From Flavobacteriaceae bacterium (lineage in GTDB: Bacteria; Bacteroidota; Bacteroidia; Flavobacteriales; Flavobacteriaceae), in NCBI GenBank assembly GCA_030618945.1, contig JAUXCI010000139.1, forward strand, positions 1 to 6,642: 6,642 nt of DNA, in the 5' to 3' direction. Below are positions 1 to 6,083 of this stretch, in pieces. A model generated the notes under the pieces. That model had not been told where the DNA came from. It did not search any database and saw nothing but the letters and a program-made list of their open reading frames with translations. How positions within the stretch are numbered: the stretch's first letter is position 1; every line of letters begins with the position of its first letter. The position numbers and the translations under genes are program-made.

Positions 1-157
1 CAATACCCGTAACAATAACCCTTCCTTTCGATTCAAATATGGCCATAACTGCCTTTTCAAAATGCTCATTTACCTGGTCTGCCAGTTTCTTTATGGCCTC
101 CGCCTCAATGAGAATGGTTTCTTTAGCAGTTTGTGTTATGTTTTTATTCTTAATCAA
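1..157 (-). CDS. kpsF: Arabinose-5-phosphate isomerase, KpsF/GutQ family (5' end only)
   Basis: Reading the minus strand from 157 to the window edge gives 52 residues with no stop, ending mid-codon at base 1, so the gene continues outside the window. The peptide contains AKETILIEAEAI and then ESKGRVIVTGI. These match the N-terminus of the KpsF/GutQ/KdsD family, where a helix is followed by the first strand of the SIS domain and the GIGKS phosphosugar loop would come next. The family interconverts ribulose-5-phosphate and arabinose-5-phosphate in the cytoplasm, the first step toward Kdo for lipopolysaccharide. The start is inferred: no in-frame ATG or GTG lies between the upstream in-frame stop (212-214) and the conserved region, and TTG at 157-155 gives a normal-length N-terminus. 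It is divergent from recQ. The catalytic part is not visible, so the exact substrate is family inference. Confidence 0.85.
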   Translation of the reverse strand, partial: MIKNKNITQTAKETILIEAEAIKKLADQVNEHFEKAVMAIFESKGRVIVTGI

Positions 158-308
158 AACTTTGTAATTATTTATTAAAAATAATATATTATATTTATGG
201 TATGATTGAATTTAATTGAAAAACCTCAATGTTTGATCTGTCTTAATCCCCCTCAATTGCATTTGACACTAAAGTTGCAAAAATATTCAAAAATAGATTA
301 ATAAGAGG
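158..308. promoter_or_regulatory. Divergent intergenic region between kpsF and recQ
   Basis: These 151 bases are very AT-rich and contain no gene I can support. They must hold the promoters of the leftward kpsF and the rightward recQ. On the minus strand two copies of TATTTTTG, a perfect match to the Bacteroidota -7 consensus TAnnTTTG, lie ten bases apart close to the recQ start. On the plus strand the best -7-like sequence is TAAAGTTG at 270-277, one mismatch from consensus, without a well-spaced -33 TTG. A TTGACA at 263-268 resembles a sigma70 -35 box, but no good -10 stands at 17 bases from it. The recQ promoter therefore remains uncertain. Confidence 0.5.
278..295 (-). promoter_or_regulatory. 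Tandem -7 elements (TATTTTTG twice), likely kpsF promoter
   Basis: On the minus strand TATTTTTG occurs at 295-288 and again at 285-278, about one helical turn apart, each fitting TAnnTTTG. For the upstream copy, a TTTG at 322-319 sits 23 bases away and could be the -33 element. It would lie inside the first codons of recQ. The implied kpsF leader is over 100 bases. The match is by eye in AT-rich DNA, so chance occurrence is possible. Confidence 0.4.
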
Positions 309-2507
309 ATGAAAGTAACAAAAATTAACTTACAGAAATATTTGAAGAAATATTTTGGGTTTAGTAAGTTTAAAGGTTTACAGGAAGATGCTATTGAAAG
401 TTTGATCGAAGGTAATAATACCTTTGTAGTAATGCCTACTGGTGGTGGGAAATCATTAATTTATCAATTGCCCGCGCTTATTCTGGATGGAACGGCAATT
501 GTAGTATCACCCTTGATTGCATTAATGAAAAATCAGGTAGATGCCATTAGGGGAATTTCAGCCGAGCACGGTATCGCGCATGTTTTGAATTCTTCTTTGA
601 ATAAAGGAGAAATAGCAAATGTTAAAAGCGATATAGAAAATGGCATAACAAAATTACTTTATGTTGCCCCGGAATCACTCACGAAAGAGGAGAATATTGA
701 ATTCTTAAAAAAACAAAAAATTTCCTTCTTTGCTATTGATGAGGCCCACTGTATTTCTGAATGGGGTCATGATTTCAGACCGGAATACAGAAACCTTAGA
801 AACATTATTTATAAAATAGGAAATTTCCCTATTGTGGGCTTGACTGCGACGGCCACAGAAAAGGTTCAGGAAGATATATTAAAAAACCTTGGAATCACAG
901 AGGCCAAAACTTTTAAGGCCTCATTTAATAGAGCAAATCTTTTTTATGAAGTAAAGGTTAAAACCAAAGATGTAGATAAGGACATCATTAGATTTATTCG
1001 TAAGTATCAAGGCAAGTCAGGGATAATCTATTGCTTAAGTCGTAAGAAAGTAGAAGAAATAGCTCAGGTGCTTCAAGTGAACGGGTTTAAGGCCGTTCCA
1101 TATCATGCCGGTCTTGATGCTAAAACAAGGGCCCGACATCAGGATATGTTCCTTATGGAAGACGTCGATGTTGTTGTAGCTACCATCGCCTTTGGAATGG
1201 GAATTGATAAACCCGACGTGCGTTTTGTGATCCATCACGATATTCCCAAAAGTCTCGAGAGTTATTATCAGGAAACGGGTAGAGCGGGCAGAGATGGAGG
1301 AGAAGGTTATTGTTTGGCTTATTATTCTTATAAAGATATAGAAAAACTTGAAAAATTTCTTTCTGGCAAACCAGTGGCAGAACAAGAAATTGGTAATGCA
1401 CTGTTGCAGGAAGTGGTTTCTTATGCAGAGACCTCCATGTCTCGCAGAAAATTCTTGTTGCATTATTTCGGTGAAGAATTTGATGACGTAACCGGGGATG
1501 GAGCGGATATGGATGACAATATGCGAAATCCTAAAAAAAGAATTGAGGCCAAGGATGGGGTGCAAACGCTGCTTAATGTGGTCAAAATGACTAAGGAAGA
1601 GTATCGTTCAAAAGAAATTATCAATACACTTGTTGGAAAAGAAAATGCACTTTTAATATCTCATAAAACACATTTACAATCAATTTTTGGTGTTGGGAAA
1701 GAAAAAGATGAAAGATATTGGATGGGTCTTATACGACAGGTTTTTGTAGCCGGTTTATTGACTAAAGAAATTGAACAATACGGCGTATTGAAGCTGTCAC
1801 AAAAAGGTCAGGACTTTTTAAAAGAGCCATATTCTTTTTTGATGACGATAGATCATATATACAGTGAAGAGAATGATGCCAGCATCATCACAAATGCCAA
1901 AGCTTCTGGGGCTACTGTTGATGATGAATTAATGTCCCTCTTAAAAGATTTGAGGAAAAATGTGGCCAAAAAACTAGGAGTACCTCCTTTTGTAGTATTT
2001 CAGGATCCTTCTTTGGAGGATATGACCTTAAAATACCCCATTGAATTGACAGAAATGGCAAATGTGCATGGTGTAGGTGACGGCAAGGCCAAGAAATTTG
2101 GTAAGGCATTTGTGGAATTGATAGCTAGGTATGTTGAAGATAATGATATCACCAGGCCGGATGATCTTATTGTAAAAAGTACAGGAGTTAACTCCGCATT
2201 AAAATTATATATCATCCAAAATACGGATAAAAAATTACCATTGATTGACATAGCTAATTCTAAAGGTCTCGAAATGAGTGAATTAGTAAAAGTAATGGAG
2301 CGAATTATTTATTCAGGCACTAAAATAAATATTGATTATTGTATTGATGAATTACTGGATGAAGACCAACAAGAAGAAATACTTGAATATTTTATGGAAT
2401 CTGATAGTGACAGGATTCAATTGGCATTAGATGAATTTAATGGGGACTATGATGATGATGAGTTAAGATTAATGCGTATCAAGTTTATTAGTGATGTAGC
2501 CAATTAA
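309..2507 (+). CDS. recQ: ATP-dependent DNA helicase RecQ
   Basis: This 732-residue protein is a superfamily 2, 3'-to-5' DNA helicase for recombination and repair. Visible in order are: motif 0 around GLQ (23-25); Walker A PTGGGKS (43-49); DEAH box (144-147) followed by the RecQ aromatic-rich loop EWGHDFRPEY (151-160); TATAT motif III (179-183); motif IV near GIIYC (238-242); motif V near AFGMGIDKPDVRF (294-306); and arginine-finger motif VI QETGRAGRDG (321-330). A winged-helix RQC region follows at about 410-520, then an HRDC domain at about 535-612. The last 120 residues are an extra helical/winged-helix tail with an acidic end, as in other Bacteroidota RecQ proteins. The zinc-binding subdomain (about 375-410) has no cysteine: the usual C-R-R and CxxCxxC positions read SRR and DGADMDDN. 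ATG at 309 opens the conserved N-terminus. ppk2 follows after 30 bases, suggesting co-transcription. Confidence 0.96.
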   Translation: MKVTKINLQKYLKKYFGFSKFKGLQEDAIESLIEGNNTFVVMPTGGGKSLIYQLPALILDGTAIVVSPLIALMKNQVDAIRGISAEHGIAHVLNSSLNKGEIANVKSDIENGITKLLYVAPESLTKEENIEFLKKQKISFFAIDEAHCISEWGHDFRPEYRNLRNIIYKIGNFPIVGLTATATEKVQEDILKNLGITEAKTFKASFNRANLFYEVKVKTKDVDKDIIRFIRKYQGKSGIIYCLSRKKVEEIAQVLQVNGFKAVPYHAGLDAKTRARHQDMFLMEDVDVVVATIAFGMGIDKPDVRFVIHHDIPKSLESYYQETGRAGRDGGEGYCLAYYSYKDIEKLEKFLSGKPVAEQEIGNALLQEVVSYAETSMSRRKFLLHYFGEEFDDVTGDGADMDDNMRNPKKRIEAKDGVQTLLNVVKMTKEEYRSKEIINTLVGKENALLISHKTHLQSIFGVGKEKDERYWMGLIRQVFVAGLLTKEIEQYGVLKLSQKGQDFLKEPYSFLMTIDHIYSEENDASIITNAKASGATVDDELMSLLKDLRKNVAKKLGVPPFVVFQDPSLEDMTLKYPIELTEMANVHGVGDGKAKKFGKAFVELIARYVEDNDITRPDDLIVKSTGVNSALKLYIIQNTDKKLPLIDIANSKGLEMSELVKVMERIIYSGTKINIDYCIDELLDEDQQEEILEYFMESDSDRIQLALDEFNGDYDDDELRLMRIKFISDVAN

Positions 2508-2537
2508 AAAATAAATTGTTTAAATTAGAATTAGTTT

Positions 2538-3350
2538 ATGGAGCAAAAAGTAGAGCCAAAAAAAAGAAACAAAAAAAAAATCAACAATCAAGTATATGAG
2601 CGTGAACTCGAAAATTTACAGATAGAACTCGTTAAATTACAAGATTGGATACAGCATAAGGGATTAAAAGTTGTGATTATTTTTGAAGGAAGAGATGCTG
2701 CCGGTAAAGGTGGTGTAATTAAGAGGATCGCCCAAAGTCTTAATCCCAGGGTATGCAAAATAGTTGCCTTAGGAACGCCTTCAAGCAAGGAGAAAAGTCA
2801 ATGGTATTTTCAACGCTATGTTTCACATTTACCAAGTGCAGGTGAAATGATTTTGTTTGACAGAAGCTGGTATAACAGAGCAGGTGTAGAACATGTTATG
2901 GATTTTTGCACTGAAGATGAATACAACGAATTTATGCGTTCATGCCCTGACTTTGAGAGGATGTTAATCAGATCGGGCACAATATTATTAAAATATTGGT
3001 TTTCAGTGTCTGATGAAGAACAAGAGAAGAGGTTTCAGGACAGAATTGACGACCCCACAAAAGGGTGGAAATTGAGCCCGATGGATCTTAAATCAAGAGA
3101 GCATTGGCTGGAGTACAGCAAGGCAAAAGATGAAATGTTCAAATTTACAGACACAAAGCAATCTCCTTGGTATGTAGTGCCTGCGGATAATAAGAAAAGA
3201 GCCAGGTTAAATTGTTTAAGCCATATATTGAGTATGATTCCGTATGAACAAATAGAACGGCCAGAGTTAAGCCTGCCACCTCGCAAAGTAGATAAGGGAT
3301 ATATTCGTACCCCATTTACCAATCAAACCTTTGTTCCGGAAAAATATTAA
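2538..3350 (+). CDS. ppk2: Polyphosphate kinase 2 (PPK2), class I type
   Basis: This 270-residue single-domain protein uses inorganic polyphosphate as phosphate donor for nucleoside diphosphates, or runs the reverse direction, in the cytoplasm. Walker A is GRDAAGKGG (51-59), Walker B is FDRSWYNR (107-114), and the lid region RFQDRIDDPTKGWKLSP lies at 165-181. The C-terminal PWYVVPADNKKRARLN (210-225) and the IPYEQ stretch are typical of class I PPK2, the ADP/GDP-preferring group. Substrate preference is family inference. The N-terminus is lysine-rich (residues 3-14) and is encoded by A8 and A10 runs. ATG at 2538 is the only sensible start, since the next in-frame ATG is residue 103. It lies 30 bases after recQ with no terminator between, so an operon is likely. 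Its stop codon overlaps that of the convergent ZIP gene. Confidence 0.95.
   Translation: MEQKVEPKKRNKKKINNQVYERELENLQIELVKLQDWIQHKGLKVVIIFEGRDAAGKGGVIKRIAQSLNPRVCKIVALGTPSSKEKSQWYFQRYVSHLPSAGEMILFDRSWYNRAGVEHVMDFCTEDEYNEFMRSCPDFERMLIRSGTILLKYWFSVSDEEQEKRFQDRIDDPTKGWKLSPMDLKSREHWLEYSKAKDEMFKFTDTKQSPWYVVPADNKKRARLNCLSHILSMIPYEQIERPELSLPPRKVDKGYIRTPFTNQTFVPEKY
2558..2580 (+). repeat. A8 and A10 homopolymer runs in the ppk2 start region
   Basis: Bases 2558-2565 are eight A's and 2571-2580 are ten A's, separated by GAAAC, within codons 7-15 of ppk2. They encode a lysine-rich N-terminus. Such runs are prone to replication or transcription slippage, and a one-base change would put nearly the whole protein out of frame. 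Confidence 0.85.
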
Positions 3351-4027
3351 ACATTGACACTGATAAAGGCTAAGGTAAAACCGACTAAAATTGCAATAAA
3401 TTTTCGCGCATTAAATTTGTGATTTTCAGAGCTTTCAAATAATATAGCTGTAGAAATATGTAAAAATACGCCTATAATTACCGCGTTGATATGATCTTCG
3501 TAAGCGTGAATCATGGTGAAATTTGATGATACCCAAGATCCGACGGGACTCATGATAGCAAACAAGAAAAGGACTAAAAAAAACAAACCTTTTGAGGCCG
3601 AAGAATTTTTTAGGAACATCGCTAATATAATGGCAATGGGTAATTTGTGGATGACAATAGCATATAATAAGTTGTTGTTTTCTCCTATGCCTAAGGGCAT
3701 ACCTTCTAAGAAAGCATGAATGAACAGACTAGTCAAAAGCAACCAAGGGATTTTTTTTTCAAAATCATGAGAATGGATATGCCCGTGTTCAGCTCCTCTG
3801 GATAAATATTCCAAGCCAGTTTGTAATACGATTCCAAGCAAGATGAACAGCCCTATATTTTTCTTTTGCGTCTCGAATACTTCCGGAATCAAGTGCAAAA
3901 CTGTTATAGATATTAAATATGCACCACTAAAAGACAGAAAAAGTTGTAGTTGTTTGGAATTTGGTTTTATCAATTGTACCAAACCAAATCCAATTATTAC
4001 AGGGGCAATAAGAGCAATATAAATCAT
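3347..4027 (-). CDS. ZIP family metal transporter
   Basis: This 226-residue inner-membrane protein has about eight hydrophobic segments (roughly 2-20, 28-50, 57-75, 92-112, 119-140, 147-168, 178-200, 208-225), as expected for ZIP divalent-metal importers (zinc, iron or manganese). Family signatures are HLIPE (45-49) in TM2, HAFLEGMPLG (104-113) in TM4 and HKLP (127-130) in TM5. A histidine-rich stretch HGHIHSH (81-87) lies in the TM3-TM4 loop, a common metal-binding feature. The TM5 acidic ligand position reads isoleucine (I131) rather than glutamate, and the residue after the TM4 histidine is alanine rather than asparagine, so the second metal site looks degenerate. The start ATG overlaps the methyltransferase stop (ATGA), indicating co-transcription and coupled translation. 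The stop overlaps the convergent ppk2 stop. The metal transported cannot be told from sequence. Confidence 0.9.
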   Translation of the reverse strand: MIYIALIAPVIIGFGLVQLIKPNSKQLQLFLSFSGAYLISITVLHLIPEVFETQKKNIGLFILLGIVLQTGLEYLSRGAEHGHIHSHDFEKKIPWLLLTSLFIHAFLEGMPLGIGENNNLLYAIVIHKLPIAIILAMFLKNSSASKGLFFLVLFLFAIMSPVGSWVSSNFTMIHAYEDHINAVIIGVFLHISTAILFESSENHKFNARKFIAILVGFTLAFISVNV

Positions 4028-4752
4028 TGCAAAATCAGTATTAATCGGTCAGAATTATGCTCATCAAAAGCATTTAATGCATGATCACCAAATACATGCT
4101 GTATCTTTAATCCAGCTCTTTCAGCAAATGTCTTCATCTTTTCCAGGTCAAGGGCCTGAACCTGTTCACGATAATGTTTGGTTTCGCCATCAAAATTAAC
4201 TTCGATCTCCTTGACGATAAATTTATCAGAGACCTTTTTCCTGATTGTAAAGTCTATACCTTTTTTGGTAAAACGTTCATAAGGAACTAAATCTCTGGTA
4301 ACTTTTGTCAGATTTAAAAAATCGATTACAATATGCCCCTTGTCCAGGAGCGAATTTTTAAAGTTTTTTAAAACCTTAATATTGGTGTCCTCATCATTAA
4401 AATAACCAAAACTTGTAAAAAGATTAAAAATGGCGTGGTATTGATGAGACAAAGGTTCTCTCATATCGTGAATTACAAATTTTAAATTTGTGTTTTCAAA
4501 TCTTTTCGCATACGCAATACTATTTGCTGACAGATCTGCTCCTGTTGTTTTAAATCCTTCCTTATTAAGAAAAACGGCATGCCTTCCTTTACCGCATGGT
4601 AGGTCTAAAATTTTATTTTCTTGGTTGAGGTTTAAAAAATCTACCAGGTTCTTCATAAAAAACCTGGCTTCATCGTCGTTTCGATAATCATATAAAATAT
4701 GATAAAACGGCGTGTCAAACCAGTTTTGGAACCATTCTTTTTCTTCTTGCAT
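4024..4752 (-). CDS. Class I SAM-dependent methyltransferase, substrate unknown
   Basis: This 242-residue soluble protein has a Rossmann-type methyltransferase fold. SAM-binding motif I is LDLPCGKGRH (49-58), the acidic end of strand 2 is GADLS (71-75), and motif IV lies near NLFTSFGYF (110-118). The C-terminal half carries a predicted beta-rich insert (about 160-200), as in small-molecule methyltransferases, but nothing names the substrate. The open frame extends 13 codons further, to an ATG at 4791. I chose ATG at 4752 because a good TAnnTTTG promoter element (4776-4769) lies between the two, so the longer form would not be transcribed from it. The shorter form also begins with a typical hydrophilic N-terminus, MQEEKEWF. 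It is the first gene of a two-gene unit with the ZIP transporter, joined by a four-base ATGA overlap. No functional link with metal transport is evident. Confidence 0.9.
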   Translation of the reverse strand: MQEEKEWFQNWFDTPFYHILYDYRNDDEARFFMKNLVDFLNLNQENKILDLPCGKGRHAVFLNKEGFKTTGADLSANSIAYAKRFENTNLKFVIHDMREPLSHQYHAIFNLFTSFGYFNDEDTNIKVLKNFKNSLLDKGHIVIDFLNLTKVTRDLVPYERFTKKGIDFTIRKKVSDKFIVKEIEVNFDGETKHYREQVQALDLEKMKTFAERAGLKIQHVFGDHALNAFDEHNSDRLILILQ

Positions 4753-4768
4753 AGTTTTAAAAATCAAA

Positions 4769-4802
4769 CAAAAGTATGAAATTATGGTCATTAAGGCCCA
4801 AA
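4769..4802 (-). promoter_or_regulatory. Bacteroidota-type promoter of the methyltransferase-ZIP operon
   Basis: On the minus strand, TTTG at 4802-4799 (-33 element) is followed after 22 bases by TACTTTTG at 4776-4769, a perfect TAnnTTTG -7 element. This fits the published flavobacterial pattern of TTG, 17-23 bases, then TAnnTTTG. The start codon at 4752 lies 16 bases downstream of the -7 box, so the mRNA leader would be about ten bases. This is the best-supported promoter in the window and it decides the start of the methyltransferase. Confidence 0.65.
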
Positions 4803-4847
4803 CTTTTAGTTTTTGAAAGAATTAAGTATCAGCTAAGATCTTTATCT

Positions 4848-4855
4848 TATTTTTG
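4848..4855 (+). promoter_or_regulatory. -7 element TATTTTTG directly before rlmL
   Basis: TATTTTTG at 4848-4855 matches TAnnTTTG exactly and ends only four bases before the ATG at 4860. If used, transcription would begin at or within a few bases of the start codon. No TTG stands 17-23 bases upstream; the nearest, at 4813-4815, is 32 bases away. The element is therefore only a candidate. Confidence 0.4.
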
Positions 4856-4859
4856 TTGT

Positions 4860-6029
4860 ATGGAAAAAGACTTTGATATGTTGGCCAAATCCCTTTTTGG
4901 CTTTGAACCTGTTCTTGCCAGAGAACTGAGAAATTTGGGAGCCCAGAACATTACAGAAGGCGTTCGAAATGTGAAATTTAAAGGTGATTTAGGATTTATG
5001 TATAAGGCAAATCTAGCCTTAAGAACGGCAATTAGAATTCTTGTCCCGATCCACACTTTTATTTTAAATAACCAGGACGATTTGTATAAAAATTTATCGA
5101 AGATCTCTTGGGACAAATATCTGGATGAAAATTCGACCTTGGCAATTCACTCTTCTGTGCATTCCCATATTTTTAACCATTCACATTATGTGTCATTAAA
5201 AAGTAAGGACGCAATAGTAGATTATTTTAGAGAGAAGTATCAGAAACGACCTAATATTGATCTTAAACACCCCGATGTTCAATTTGATATTCATATTGAG
5301 AACAATAAATGTACGGTATCATTGGATAGTTCTGGGGAGTCTTTGCACAAAAGAGGTTATCGTACTGATACAAATATTGCACCTATCAATGAAGTGCTTG
5401 CAGCAGGGCTGGTATTATTGACGGGATATGATGGGACACAAAATTTTATTGACCCCATGTGTGGTAGTGGAACCATACTAATTGAAGCGGCGATGATTGC
5501 CAATAATATTCCGGCTAATATCAACAGGCCAGAATTTGCTTTTGAAAAATGGAAGAATTACGATGAAAAATTATTTCAGGTTATCCATGATTCTTTATTG
5601 AAAAAAGTAATCAATTCAACCAAAAGCATCATTGGCTTTGACAAGGCCCCGTCAGCGGTAAGAAAGGCCCAAGCAAATGTAGAAAATGCTTCATTAGAGG
5701 AATTTATAAAAATTGAAAGAAAAAATTTCTTTGAAGAAAAAAAACCTTTTGAAGGAAGCGTCATCGTATTGTTTAATCCTCCTTATGGCGAACGACTTGA
5801 TATAAACGTCCCAGAATTTTACGGTAAGATTGGTGATACCTTAAAGCAACAATATACTGATACTCATGCCTGGCTTATAACTTCCGATTTCGATTCCGGA
5901 CTAAAAAGTGTTGGACTTAGAACGTCAAGAAAAATCAAGTTGTTTAATGGAAGCCTTGAATGCAGGCTTGTAAAATATGAGATGTATTCGGGAAGTAGGA
6001 AAAGGAGTAAAATGGATGCCCAAATCTAG
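4860..6029 (+). CDS. rlmL: THUMP-domain 23S rRNA (guanine-N2) methyltransferase, RlmL type
   Basis: This 389-residue protein resembles the N-terminal half of E. coli RlmL (YcbY), which makes m2G2445 in 23S rRNA, and Bacillus YpsC. An N-terminal ferredoxin-like/THUMP RNA-binding region (about 1-160) is followed by HKRGYR (163-168), the SAM-binding motif DPMCGSGTILIEAA (198-211), an acidic GFDKAPSA (259-266) and the catalytic NPPYGER (306-312), the N-P-P-Y tetrad of amino-group methyltransferases acting on nucleic acid. The RlmK (m7G2069) half fused in gammaproteobacteria is absent, which is normal outside that group. The open frame extends to 4776, but I place the start at ATG 4860 because MEKDFDMLAKSLFGFE aligns with the family N-terminus and the upstream 28 codons look non-coding. 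The gene is divergent from the methyltransferase-ZIP operon. The exact rRNA position modified is inferred by homology. Confidence 0.92.
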   Translation: MEKDFDMLAKSLFGFEPVLARELRNLGAQNITEGVRNVKFKGDLGFMYKANLALRTAIRILVPIHTFILNNQDDLYKNLSKISWDKYLDENSTLAIHSSVHSHIFNHSHYVSLKSKDAIVDYFREKYQKRPNIDLKHPDVQFDIHIENNKCTVSLDSSGESLHKRGYRTDTNIAPINEVLAAGLVLLTGYDGTQNFIDPMCGSGTILIEAAMIANNIPANINRPEFAFEKWKNYDEKLFQVIHDSLLKKVINSTKSIIGFDKAPSAVRKAQANVENASLEEFIKIERKNFFEEKKPFEGSVIVLFNPPYGERLDINVPEFYGKIGDTLKQQYTDTHAWLITSDFDSGLKSVGLRTSRKIKLFNGSLECRLVKYEMYSGSRKRSKMDAQI

Positions 6030-6034
6030 TGCTC

Positions 6035-6066
6035 AACTATTTTGGGCTAAGGTCAATCAAATAGTT
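6035..6066 (+). other. AT-rich inverted repeat between rlmL and the GNAT gene
   Basis: AACTATTT at 6035-6042 is a perfect inverted repeat of AAATAGTT at 6059-6066, with a 16-base loop, followed by TTTAAAG. It starts six bases after the rlmL stop. Only one of the eight pairs is G-C, so the hairpin would be weak. It could be a poor terminator, an mRNA end-protecting stem or a protein-binding site, or it could be chance. Confidence 0.35.
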
Positions 6067-6083
6067 TTAAAGAAATTAAGTCC

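Noticed and set aside
263..268. TTGACA, a perfect sigma70 -35 hexamer before recQ
   Set aside because: No reasonable -10 hexamer stands 16-18 bases downstream, and the main sigma factor of Bacteroidota uses different elements. It is probably chance.
1035..1565. A 176-codon open frame on the minus strand inside recQ
   Set aside because: It lies fully antisense to conserved helicase motifs IV-VI, has no recognisable domain and no promoter of its own. It is a shadow of recQ. Other short antisense frames inside recQ, ppk2 and rlmL were left out for the same reason.
3334..3341. Palindrome TTCCGGAA near the ppk2 end
   Set aside because: It has no loop and no T tract, so it is not a terminator, and an isolated eight-base palindrome is expected by chance.
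3513..3719. A 68-codon plus-strand open frame inside the ZIP gene
   Set aside because: It is antisense to the ZIP metal-binding helices and has a lysine-rich composition expected from reversed hydrophobic codons. There is no sign of a real protein.
4753..4791. A 13-codon N-terminal extension of the methyltransferase to ATG 4791
   Set aside because: It spans the -7 promoter element at 4776-4769, and the hydrophobic extension is not expected in this family.
4776..4859. A 28-codon N-terminal extension of rlmL to ATG 4776
   Set aside because: It covers the divergent promoter region, and the extra residues do not match the THUMP methyltransferase N-terminus, which begins well at 4860.
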